The notes under the pieces are model-generated. The model was not told the origin of the DNA. It searched no databases and was given only the letters and a program-made list of their open reading frames with translations. From DASPKA01 sp035628335 (GTDB lineage: Bacteria > Patescibacteriota > Doudnabacteria > UBA920), in NCBI GenBank assembly GCA_035628335.1, contig DASPKA010000110.1:1-13210 (forward strand): a stretch of 13,210 nucleotides of DNA, read 5' to 3'. A program made the translations under genes and the position numbers. Shown in pieces: positions 7,221 to 12,390 of the stretch. Positions within the stretch are counted from its first letter, which is position 1, and the number at the start of each line of letters is the position of its first letter.

Positions 7221-7877
7221 ATGAAGAATTTTTTGCTCGCTCTGGTGTTCGCCCTAACCTTGTGCAACACCATATTTGCTCAGAACAGCCCTAACGGCGC
7301 TGCAACAGGAAGCGGATGCGGAGCTGACCAAGTCTCCAATTCGAATCTTTTCGGCCCCGGCGGACCAGAAAAAAAGTGTGTAGTCTACGGTGGCTACTTA
7401 ACCATAGGCCCATACTCAGGCGCGCTTCTTGCAAGTTACGCTATCACCGATAACATATTTCTGGTTGGTGTTGCTGAAGCCCGCGCAGACAAACTGTACC
7501 CAAAATTCGCCACGCGCATTGCGTACAACAAAGACGCTGGGATCTTTGTGTTCACCTCGCCGCGAGATCAGTTCCTTTCAACAGGCTTAAGCAGGAAGCT
7601 ATCGCTCGGCAAGCACTTGATCATAGCAAACCTTGGGCCCAAGTTTATTTGGGGCAAGGTGCGCAAGACACATGCGTTTGCCGGAATCAGCGACACTTAC
7701 GAGATCTCGCCGAGACTGCTCGTGTTTGGTGAGGTATACCGAGTGGCTGGCGACACTGTAATCGCCATAGGCGCCACGCATAAAGTCAACAACTCTGCCG
7801 TGGAAGCCTCGTTCTTCATCAACGCTGAGCAAAAGCAAGTCGGCTTCTCGCTACTGCTCACTTCAGCTCACAAATAA
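7221..7877 (+). CDS. Secreted beta-rich hypothetical protein (218 aa), paralogue 2
   Basis: Unrecognised. It has a signal peptide (MKNFLLALVFALTLCNTIFA|QN) with cleavage after residue 20, as in the previous gene. The mature part has two Cys (C33, C53) and then regular hydrophobic/polar strand-turn alternation up to the end, with hairpin-like pairs such as FGEVYRVAGDTVIAIGATHK. The segment IGPYSGALLASYAITDNIFL lines up with YEGGSLIEYSPNGKASVFFL of paralogue 1. The start is fixed by AAAGGAGACAAG just before the ATG; a longer upstream frame has no support. It probably shares an mRNA with the 55-residue membrane protein 18 bases downstream. Its role is unknown; envelope or surface location is inferred from the signal peptide. 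Confidence 0.85.
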   Translation: MKNFLLALVFALTLCNTIFAQNSPNGAATGSGCGADQVSNSNLFGPGGPEKKCVVYGGYLTIGPYSGALLASYAITDNIFLVGVAEARADKLYPKFATRIAYNKDAGIFVFTSPRDQFLSTGLSRKLSLGKHLIIANLGPKFIWGKVRKTHAFAGISDTYEISPRLLVFGEVYRVAGDTVIAIGATHKVNNSAVEASFFINAEQKQVGFSLLLTSAHK

Positions 7878-7895
7878 TGCATAAGGAGGTATAGT

Positions 7896-8063
7896 ATGCA
7901 GATCGAATTCAGTTTGCGCACCCTTTTTCTAGGTACAGGCACTGCTCTCTCTATTGTGGGAGGGCTACTTCTGCTCTTTGAAGGAAAGGTTCTATGCCTT
8001 ACGGTGGGTCTAAGTTTTGTCTTGGGAAGCCTAGCTTCAAGACTACTTGCAAAATCTCTATGA
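7896..8063 (+). CDS. Small two-helix membrane protein (55 aa)
   Basis: A short frame from ATG (7896) to TGA (8061-8063) with a perfect Shine-Dalgarno, AAGGAGGT at 7883-7890, six bases before... the start region. The product is almost entirely hydrophobic: after MQIEFSLRT come two likely helices (about 10-28 and 31-49) joined by a short FEGK turn, ending RLLAKSL, so it should form a membrane hairpin. It is directly downstream of the 218-residue secreted protein and ends 6 bases before a strong terminator, so the two form a two-gene unit. A helper or anchor for the secreted protein is possible but is inference. No family is recognised. Confidence 0.75.
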   Translation: MQIEFSLRTLFLGTGTALSIVGGLLLLFEGKVLCLTVGLSFVLGSLASRLLAKSL

Positions 8064-8069
8064 AAACAT

Positions 8070-8111
8070 AAAAGCGTCCCGAACCCTTATTTAGGTTTAG
8101 GACGCTTTTTT
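8070..8111 (+). terminator. Strong intrinsic terminator
   Basis: AAAAGCGTCC (8070-8079) pairs with GGACGCTTTT (8100-8109); after a mismatch and a G-U the stem continues (GAACC region with GGTTT), with an apical loop of about 8 bases, followed by a T run to 8111. It ends the 218-aa/55-aa unit and may also work leftward for the minus-strand gene at 8310-9137, since the reverse reading has TTTTATGTTTT. Confidence 0.85.
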
Positions 8112-8312
8112 AGACCTGCCACGCATTAATCTTTCGACATCTTTCGTCTCTGTTCGGCTGCGACCATTCCAGAAAAAAGATTACCGGTATGCGAGGTCCG
8201 CTAACTTTTTTCTGAAGCGGTCTGTGTTCGCGAAGCCCGAGCTTTGCTTGGGCTGCTCGTGTTGCTCAAACAGAGCCAAAATCTGCTCGAAAGTTAATAC
8301 GCGACAGGTCTA
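8111..8312 (-). other. 202-base structured element with long complementary ends (structured RNA or MITE)
   Basis: The ends 8111-8137 and 8287-8312 pair over about 26 positions with one bulge (TAGACCTG at one end, CAGGTCTA at the other). Inside are a second closing helix (8148-8154 with 8269-8275), a hairpin with a 10-base perfect stem (8170-8179 with 8205-8214, extended by 8162-8165 with 8219-8222) and a 9-base hairpin (8234-8242 with 8246-8254). The three imperfect positions of the outer helix (8119/8304, 8121/8302, 8124/8299) are C-A on the plus strand and therefore G-U on the minus strand, where the helix is continuous. The outer helix includes the TAG stop of the minus-strand gene. Alternatives are a 3' UTR element, a separate ncRNA, or a non-autonomous transposon with TA-flanked inverted repeats. 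No open reading frame explains the region. Confidence 0.6.
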
Positions 8313-9137
8313 TTTCTTGAAGTGAATCTGTTCGATATCCACTTCTGCTGTATGTCGGTTAAAGGTGACACTAAAGTCACGGTAGTAGAATGCAAGGCCA
8401 TCGAGTGCCTGCTTCACAATTCGGAGTCTGTCACTCTCAACCTTACTTCCCAGAGTCACGCCAACCCCATGAGCATTAAGCACATTCATAGCTACGCTCT
8501 CAAAGCCATAGGACAAATGTTCTTCAAGCTTTTCAGGAAAGCCGTTTTGTGGACTGTTCGGGTGGTAGTGACTCTCAACGTCAATCAACAACTTCCAGCG
8601 ACAGTTGTCGCCATCAATGAAAATCTTTGACTTAAAGACCCGGTTCAGTTTTTCTATCTTGTGGCAAAAGAGTGGTGGAAGCCAGACTTCGCCATCCAAA
8701 CGTATACGCCTCCCATTTACCAAGGCATACGTATACGGACTTTTGAAAGTCCACCCCGCACCTACCAGTGCCCAGTTCATTGCCAGAACTATAAACAACA
8801 CACAACCAAACACTACCTGCTCGCCTATTTGCCACTCACGACTGCTCCCCATGAGCTCATAACCCCACAGCGATAAGGCAAAGTAAATCAGAGAAAAAAT
8901 TGGGTTAAGGTGCATGCCAAATTTTTTGCTCCGTACCTTGTCGTGAGGTGTGTTATGACCAGGACTATGCTCAGTAAACTGCCGAGTTTCAAGACCAAAG
9001 AACAACCATACAGCACCATCAACGAGCCAGATCGTGGACAGAACTATATCTTCATGACTCCTGCCATTATTCCACCCCCAACTTGCAAGGAGTAAGGCAA
9101 CAACTGCAACCATCAATACCCGTAAATCAAGTTTCAT
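8310..9137 (-). CDS. Four-helix membrane protein with a C-terminal soluble domain, possibly SPFH-like
   Basis: 275 residues. Four hydrophobic segments (about 5-22, 32-48, 76-95, 106-127) are followed by a soluble domain (about 135-275). That domain starts ALVNGRRIRLDGEVWLPP and continues through IDGDNCRWKLLIDVESHYHP, then a mostly helical stretch and a closing FSVTFNRHTAEVDIEQIHF strand. The order (GxG-PP entry, paired strands, helix, final strand with V-x-V-x-x-I) recalls SPFH/band-7 (stomatin, prohibitin) domains, but I cannot confirm this by eye. A Shine-Dalgarno (AAAGGAG, about 10 bases upstream) supports the ATG at 9137. The stop codon is the first triplet of the outer helix of the 202-base element. 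The gene is divergent from the HExxH protein, with overlapping promoters. Confidence 0.8.
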   Translation of the reverse strand: MKLDLRVLMVAVVALLLASWGWNNGRSHEDIVLSTIWLVDGAVWLFFGLETRQFTEHSPGHNTPHDKVRSKKFGMHLNPIFSLIYFALSLWGYELMGSSREWQIGEQVVFGCVLFIVLAMNWALVGAGWTFKSPYTYALVNGRRIRLDGEVWLPPLFCHKIEKLNRVFKSKIFIDGDNCRWKLLIDVESHYHPNSPQNGFPEKLEEHLSYGFESVAMNVLNAHGVGVTLGSKVESDRLRIVKQALDGLAFYYRDFSVTFNRHTAEVDIEQIHFKK

Positions 9138-9162
9138 CAGATATACTCCTTTGCTATTAGTG

Positions 9163-9192
9163 TTCAGTTATTTTAGCAAAATATGCTACACT
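9163..9192 (+). promoter_or_regulatory. Candidate promoter of the HExxH protein gene
   Basis: TACACT (9187-9192) preceded by TGC (extended -10); a weak -35, TTCAGT (9163-9168), sits 18 bases upstream. The predicted start is near 9199, which places the more upstream in-frame ATG (9183) before the transcript and supports the start at 9219. Confidence 0.45.
9170..9178 (-). promoter_or_regulatory. Candidate extended -10 promoter of the four-helix membrane protein
   Basis: Minus-strand TGCTAAAAT (9178-9170) is an extended -10 with a poor -35. The predicted start is near 9163, about 26 bases before the ATG at 9137. It overlaps the opposing promoter at 9163-9192, so the two divergent genes may compete for polymerase. 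Confidence 0.4.
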
Positions 9193-9218
9193 CGAAAAGT
9201 ATTATAGGAGGAAAAAAG

Positions 9219-10019
9219 ATGAAAAAATCTATCTTGCTTGGATTGCTATGTCTGAGTGCTTTGTATGTGGGCGTAAGCTTGCTGTGGGTTGAGAGTACTA
9301 AACTCAAAAGGCACCTACTCGCAAAAGACGCGCTTGCCTCCGCAAAACAGCTAGCTACTAAATCACAAGACGCTGAAGCACTGGAAGTTGCTGAGTTGCT
9401 GTCTCGAGCAGAAATTGCTTACCCTGCTCTGTGGGGTGCTATTCAAGAGGACCCACAGAAACAACCCAGTGTTTTAGTGTTTATGTTTACTCCTGGCGAC
9501 CAGTATATTGGCCCGTACTGGATGTACTGGTACGCGGTATCTTTACGGAACTGCGCAGCAAGCCACGCGGTAATGTTCGCACAGAAGCATGAATGGATAG
9601 CACTACACACCGGCCAGTATAATCAAATCTGGCAAGGATTGCTTGCGCTGCATGAAGGAAAGCACTCGCTTTATAAACAAAAAGGGATTGATTTGTGGAA
9701 CACTGCACTTGACGAACTCGAAGCAAGAAAACTAGTGCTACGCGTGTGTCAGTCTGTAGGTGGAAAGCCATATATTTCCTTCATACAAAGCATTGAGCAA
9801 CAATTTGAACACTCATGGAAAGGTTCACTATTCACCTTTTCCATACCACAAGACTATCCACCAGAGCTTGAGAAGATCTGGGGAAAACCGCTTTCAAAAA
9901 ACGAAGAGGCTGTGCAAGTACTTTACGCATACCTGCATGCTGTCTTCAACCATTTTGAAAAGGTTATACCAGACAAAGCCTTGCAAGGAGAGCTTGAAAT
10001 CGCCAGCAAGCTCCTATAA
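9219..10019 (+). CDS. Membrane-anchored helical protein with HExxH motif, possible zinc peptidase
   Basis: 266 residues from the ATG at 9219, chosen because AGGAGG (9206-9211) lies 7 bases upstream; an in-frame ATG at 9183 lacks a ribosome-binding site and precedes the predicted transcript start. Residues 4-23 are a membrane anchor after MKKS. A helical segment (about 27-70) and a Trp/Tyr-rich region (about 95-107) follow. At 145-149 stands HEGKH within GLLALHEGKHSLY, a HExxH zinc-binding pattern, and DELEAR at 165-170 supplies glutamates (E166, E168) 17 and 19 residues later, as in gluzincins whose third ligand is a downstream Glu. The Lys inside HExxH is unusual, so a chance motif is possible. 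No family is recognised. The gene ends in a strong terminator. Confidence 0.82.
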   Translation: MKKSILLGLLCLSALYVGVSLLWVESTKLKRHLLAKDALASAKQLATKSQDAEALEVAELLSRAEIAYPALWGAIQEDPQKQPSVLVFMFTPGDQYIGPYWMYWYAVSLRNCAASHAVMFAQKHEWIALHTGQYNQIWQGLLALHEGKHSLYKQKGIDLWNTALDELEARKLVLRVCQSVGGKPYISFIQSIEQQFEHSWKGSLFTFSIPQDYPPELEKIWGKPLSKNEEAVQVLYAYLHAVFNHFEKVIPDKALQGELEIASKLL

Positions 10020-10020
10020 C

Positions 10021-10051
10021 AAAAAGTGTGAGCCTTAGCTCACACTTTTTT
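10021..10051. terminator. Bidirectional intrinsic terminator inside the end of the DUF6580 gene
   Basis: A perfect 13-base stem (10021-10033 with 10038-10050), loop CTTA, A run on one side and T run on the other, so it works in both directions. It terminates the HExxH gene two bases after its stop codon. The TGA of the opposing DUF6580 gene (10042-10040) and its last codons (KKV) lie in the stem itself. Confidence 0.9.
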
Positions 10052-10582
10052 GTATACCCAGGAAAGTTTTGTAACAGCCGCATTCGCATCATAGAGCGCA
10101 AACAACGCAAACGTATACCCAATGTCTCCTAGCAAGGTACCGCGAAAAAATGGCAAAGCGTTTATGTAACTTTGTACTATACCTGACAGGTTCTGGGGGT
10201 AACTACCTGGGTAAAGTAAGGCAAAGTTCGTGACAAGAAAAAATACAATTGCCGAAATAAGACCAGCACCGAAAATTTTTGCATACCGGTAATTACTATT
10301 TTCCTGCTTACGCAACCATGCGCCTGCAAAAGCACCGAACATATGCGACCCATAGACCGCAACCATAAGCGGTAAGGAAAAAAAACCCAAAAAGTAATCC
10401 GAGACCAACCGTACCGCAAGTGTAAGCACCAGCGCGGTACGCAAGGGCAAATATGCCGCAGCAAAAATAGATAACGCTGTAACCACACCCATGTTAGGGT
10501 AATGCGGAACTAATCGTGAAGCAACTGCTGCTACTGCGACTATAACCAATATTGTCAAACCGTGTTTCTTTACATCTAACAT
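10040..10582 (-). CDS. DUF6580-family membrane protein, putative ECF-type transporter S component
   Basis: 180 residues with five or six hydrophobic helices. Features I associate with DUF6580 are SRLVPHYPNMGVVTALSIFA (22-41), LVSDYFLGFF after the second helix, VTNFALLYPGSYPQNLSGIV and YINALPFFRGTLLGD near the end. The family is annotated as a putative transport protein and its size and layout resemble substrate-binding S components of energy-coupling-factor transporters. It is the last gene after cobA and the DUF4430 lipoprotein, so cobalamin or a related corrinoid is the most likely cargo; that is inference from context. No ECF ATPase or EcfT is in the window. The start has no Shine-Dalgarno, and a 12-base-pair hairpin precedes it in the mRNA. 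Confidence 0.85.
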   Translation of the reverse strand: MLDVKKHGLTILVIVAVAAVASRLVPHYPNMGVVTALSIFAAAYLPLRTALVLTLAVRLVSDYFLGFFSLPLMVAVYGSHMFGAFAGAWLRKQENSNYRYAKIFGAGLISAIVFFLVTNFALLYPGSYPQNLSGIVQSYINALPFFRGTLLGDIGYTFALFALYDANAAVTKLSWVYKKV

Positions 10583-10598
10583 AAGATTTATCTATAGA

Positions 10599-10630
10599 GT
10601 TCATCAGAAAGAAATTGATTTCTGATGAAC
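10599..10630 (-). other. Intercistronic hairpin between lipoprotein and DUF6580 genes
   Basis: Arms 10599-10610 and 10619-10630 pair perfectly over 12 bases around an 8-base loop. The hairpin starts 10 bases after the lipoprotein stop codon on the minus strand. No T run follows, so it is unlikely to be a full terminator; it may protect or separate the upstream message. The gap of 58 bases is otherwise empty. Confidence 0.6.
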
Positions 10631-10640
10631 CTACCTATAT

Positions 10641-11165
10641 CTACTTCAACTTCTCGAGTTTCCACTCAATCTTATCTCCAACTTTTGTCACATAACTGCT
10701 GGCACCTACAGTTGCTTGAGCTCCGTTTAAATAGAACGCCCAGAAGTAACCGCTTTCAGCTGCTTTGCCATCAATCTCTTTTATGAATTCGCCGATTCCC
10801 GAAAATTCTTTTGTCTTTACTGAATGACTGGCTTTTAAAAGTTCTAAAGCAGTCTTACCTTCAACACCATCATACGTAATAGCCTCACTAGCGACCTTGA
10901 CTTCGCCTTCCAGTTTTTGCTCTCCAACTGTAATAGCCTCCGTGCTACTAGGTATTCGTGCGGCTTTTGCTCCTTCAACTTTCTTTCCTTCCGCTTGAGC
11001 ATGGAAATCATTTATACTACTTGGAACTTGAATCTCTTGCTTAGCATCTGGATGCAAATACGGTTGGTCCACAGGCTTAAATTCAGCTATATCACTACCT
11101 CTGCTGCAACCACCAGCCATCAATACTATGAAACTAAGAAAAAGAAGGTTTTGTTTTTTAATCAC
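10641..11165 (-). CDS. Lipoprotein with DUF4430 (transcobalamin C-terminal-like) domain
   Basis: 174 residues from a GTG start at 11165. MIKKQNLLFLSFIVLMAGGC is a lipoprotein signal with the lipidated Cys at residue 20; Ala at -3 is less common than Leu. A flexible, charged linker (about 21-90) leads to a C-terminal domain (about 93-173) with GKTALELLKAS, GEFIKEIDGKAAESGYFWAFYLNG and GASSYVTKVGDKIEWKLE. These match the DUF4430 pattern: a dLL helix, a Gly-rich hairpin, then sYW-x-YxNG and a final GDxIxW strand. The domain is related to the C-terminal cobalamin-capping domain of transcobalamin and intrinsic factor. It sits 26 bases after cobA and before the DUF6580 permease, suggesting a surface-tethered corrinoid-binding protein. 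Direct B12 binding is not shown by the sequence. Confidence 0.85.
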   Translation of the reverse strand: MIKKQNLLFLSFIVLMAGGCSRGSDIAEFKPVDQPYLHPDAKQEIQVPSSINDFHAQAEGKKVEGAKAARIPSSTEAITVGEQKLEGEVKVASEAITYDGVEGKTALELLKASHSVKTKEFSGIGEFIKEIDGKAAESGYFWAFYLNGAQATVGASSYVTKVGDKIEWKLEKLK

Positions 11166-11191
11166 AAAGAAAAAATTTAATAATACAAGCC

Positions 11192-11791
11192 TTAAAAGTC
11201 TATCCCTCTTTGGGCAAGAATACCCATATAGTATGGGTGTTTGACCATTTTCATGTCGGTGACCATATCACAGGCTTTTATAATTTTCTCATATTTGTTG
11301 TGGCCGGTCAAAATGACGTGCATTTGTGGAGGACGGTAGGAAAGCAAGTCCACAACGTCTTGCTCGGTGAGCACCTCCACCTCTACAGCTGAAACTAGTT
11401 CGTCTAATATCATAAGGTCCCACTTCCCAGATACCATTTCCTTTCGAGCTATCCCTAAACCTTCAATTGCAGCCTTAATATGAGCTTCTTTTTGCTTCTT
11501 GTCTCCTAAAATCCCAACAAACCCGAGTCCCAATTGTCTGTTCTCGATCCTCCCAAAACCCCTTGGCCACGCAACATGATTAAGTATTTCCATTTCGCAG
11601 GAAATAGGCCATTCACCCGTTTCTCCTTCTTTCCCCTTCTCTGCTTTTCTTGCTTTAACAAACTGCAGTATAAGCACATTCATACCGGCACCAGCCGCCC
11701 TTAGGGCAGTTCCTACTGCCGCTGTAGTCTTTCCCTTTCCGGCTCCAATATTGAGCATTACGAGCCCCTGATTTGTAATTTGTTTTTGCAT
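11192..11791 (-). CDS. cobA: Cob(I)alamin adenosyltransferase, CobA/CobO/BtuR type
   Basis: Transfers the adenosyl group of ATP to cob(I)alamin or cobinamide, giving the coenzyme form. The 199-residue product has the P-loop GAGKGKTT (16-23; the family usually has GDGKGKTT), ILQFVKARKAEKGKEGE (40-56), WDLMILDEL (124-132, with the conserved Asp-Glu) and the C-terminal VILTGHNKYEKIIKACD, then MVKHPYYMGILAQRGIDF, typical of the CobO family. The ATG at 11791 is preferred because it places the usual short N-terminus before the P-loop; a TTG at 11824 would add 11 unconserved residues and overlap the divergent small gene. It heads a likely three-gene unit with the lipoprotein and the DUF6580 protein. 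No Shine-Dalgarno precedes the ATG. Confidence 0.93.
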   Translation of the reverse strand: MQKQITNQGLVMLNIGAGKGKTTAAVGTALRAAGAGMNVLILQFVKARKAEKGKEGETGEWPISCEMEILNHVAWPRGFGRIENRQLGLGFVGILGDKKQKEAHIKAAIEGLGIARKEMVSGKWDLMILDELVSAVEVEVLTEQDVVDLLSYRPPQMHVILTGHNKYEKIIKACDMVTDMKMVKHPYYMGILAQRGIDF

Positions 11792-11801
11792 AAAATATAC
11801 T
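11773..11801 (+). promoter_or_regulatory. Candidate promoter of the 68-aa gene
   Basis: TTGTAA (11773-11778), a 17-base spacer and TATACT (11796-11801). The predicted start is near 11808, 16 bases before the ATG at 11824. The hexamers match 4 of 6 and 5 of 6, but the region is AT-rich and overlaps the start of cobA, so chance is possible. Confidence 0.3.
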
Positions 11802-11823
11802 TTGTAACAAGAATGAGATACCA

Positions 11824-12030
11824 ATGAAACAATTTCGATTAGGATACACGATTATTGTTTACCGCGAGTCAGGGGGTGTACGCAGGGTTGTGGGCCACCT
11901 CTGGAATCGCGTTCAAATGCCACCCCTCCACTCACTTGTCGTCTGCGACGACAAGCCGACTGTCTTCGGGCAGGTACTTTCTGGCATTTCAAGAAAGCAA
12001 GGAAACTACCGAGAGATCACAATCAACTAA
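11824..12030 (+). CDS. Hypothetical protein (68 aa)
   Basis: Unrecognised small protein, MKQFRLGYTIIVYRESGG to the C-terminal YREITIN. It is basic, with several short beta-like stretches (GYTIIVY, HSLVVCD, TVFGQVL), no signal peptide and no membrane segment. Codon third positions are rich in G and C, as in the neighbouring accessory genes, and the frame fills most of the gap between cobA and the zinc-ribbon gene, which supports a real gene. There is no clear Shine-Dalgarno, and an alternative frame (11855-12085) reads through the same stretch with a less protein-like composition. It points away from cobA. Confidence 0.5.
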   Translation: MKQFRLGYTIIVYRESGGVRRVVGHLWNRVQMPPLHSLVVCDDKPTVFGQVLSGISRKQGNYREITIN

Positions 12031-12057
12031 TCCACATGGCGAAAGGCACTCCTCGCA

Positions 12058-12086
12058 TTGCAACTTTCCCTTTATAAGGGTGTAAT
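12058..12086 (+). promoter_or_regulatory. Candidate promoter of the zinc-ribbon gene with a palindromic spacer
   Basis: TTGCAA (12058-12063), a 17-base spacer and TGTAAT (12081-12086). The predicted start is near 12093, 26 bases before the ATG, with AAGGAG inside the leader. The spacer contains CCCTT-TAT-AAGGG (12068-12080), an inverted repeat between the two hexamers that could be a repressor site. Confidence 0.4.
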
Positions 12087-12118
12087 AAAAAATCGACTTC
12101 AGAAAGGAGATTAAATGA

Positions 12119-12319
12119 ATGCAAAAAAAGTGCTATAACTGCAATAAAGTAACAGAGGGTATCTACTGCGACGACTTTCACACGGGCGAAATAGTCACAA
12201 CAGTAGTCGTATGTAAGACTTGTTCCAAGACAGGTCGCAAGAAGCAAAACGGTCATAAAATCTGGACAACCGCGGAACTCGCTAAGCGAGTTCGCTGGGT
12301 ACTTATCCGAGCTTTTTAA
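12119..12319 (+). CDS. Zinc-ribbon microprotein (66 aa)
   Basis: The N-terminus MQKKCYNCNK and the later VVVCKTCSKTGRKK supply two CxxC knuckles (C5/C8 and C32/C35), a treble-clef or zinc-ribbon-like metal site. Between them is ITEGIYCDDFHTGEIVTT-like beta-hairpin sequence in the middle region, and the C-terminal third is basic and helical (TTAELAKRVRWVLIRAF), suggesting nucleic-acid or ribosome binding. The start at 12119 is supported by AAAGGAG 9 bases upstream; an ATG 4 bases earlier in another frame gives only seven codons. A strong terminator follows. The family is not recognised. It sits inside the B12-related group but on the opposite strand, so a functional link is uncertain. Confidence 0.75.
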   Translation: MQKKCYNCNKVTEGIYCDDFHTGEIVTTVVVCKTCSKTGRKKQNGHKIWTTAELAKRVRWVLIRAF

Positions 12320-12326
12320 TTCTCAC

Positions 12327-12361
12327 AAAGGCGCAGGCAGGAACCCCCTCCTGCGCCTTTT
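12327..12361 (+). terminator. Intrinsic terminator after the zinc-ribbon gene
   Basis: AAAGGCGCAGG (12327-12337) pairs perfectly with CCTGCGCCTTT (12350-12360), 12-base loop, followed by one further T. It starts 8 bases after the stop codon. Leftward function for the nrdJ transcript is possible but the T run on that side is only three bases. Confidence 0.8.
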
Positions 12362-12390
12362 ACTATGCTCTCGAATTTTGCACCTAGAAT

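Noticed and set aside
7103..7294. 63-residue frame between the two secreted-protein genes
   Set aside because: It runs through a hairpin, a promoter and the start of the next gene in another frame.
8111..8124. AGACCTGCC resembles the end of the B12 box of cobalamin riboswitches
   Set aside because: The preceding half of the box and the upstream riboswitch core are absent, the site follows a terminator, and no B12-related gene lies downstream on that strand. The bases are explained by the outer helix of the 202-base element.
8111..8312. Integron attC site
   Set aside because: No GTTRRRY core with matching RYYYAAC at the ends, and no integrase or cassette array nearby.
8111..8312. Known ncRNA such as RNase P RNA, tmRNA or SRP RNA
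   Set aside because: None of the conserved sequence blocks of these RNAs is visible.
9183..9218. Longer N-terminus of the HExxH protein starting at 9183
   Set aside because: No ribosome-binding site, predicted transcript start downstream of it, and the 9219 ATG has AGGAGG at ideal distance with a normal signal/anchor right after.
11792..11824. TTG start of cobA at 11824
   Set aside because: It adds 11 residues not typical of the family and overlaps the divergent gene; ATG at 11791 fits the family.
11855..12085. 76-residue frame overlapping the 68-aa gene
   Set aside because: Ser/Thr/His-rich, low-complexity product and no start signal; the other frame is more protein-like.
12115..12138. 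Seven-codon leader peptide before the zinc-ribbon gene
   Set aside because: It arises from an ATG four bases upstream of the true start in another frame; no regulatory codon pattern or attenuator hairpin is present.
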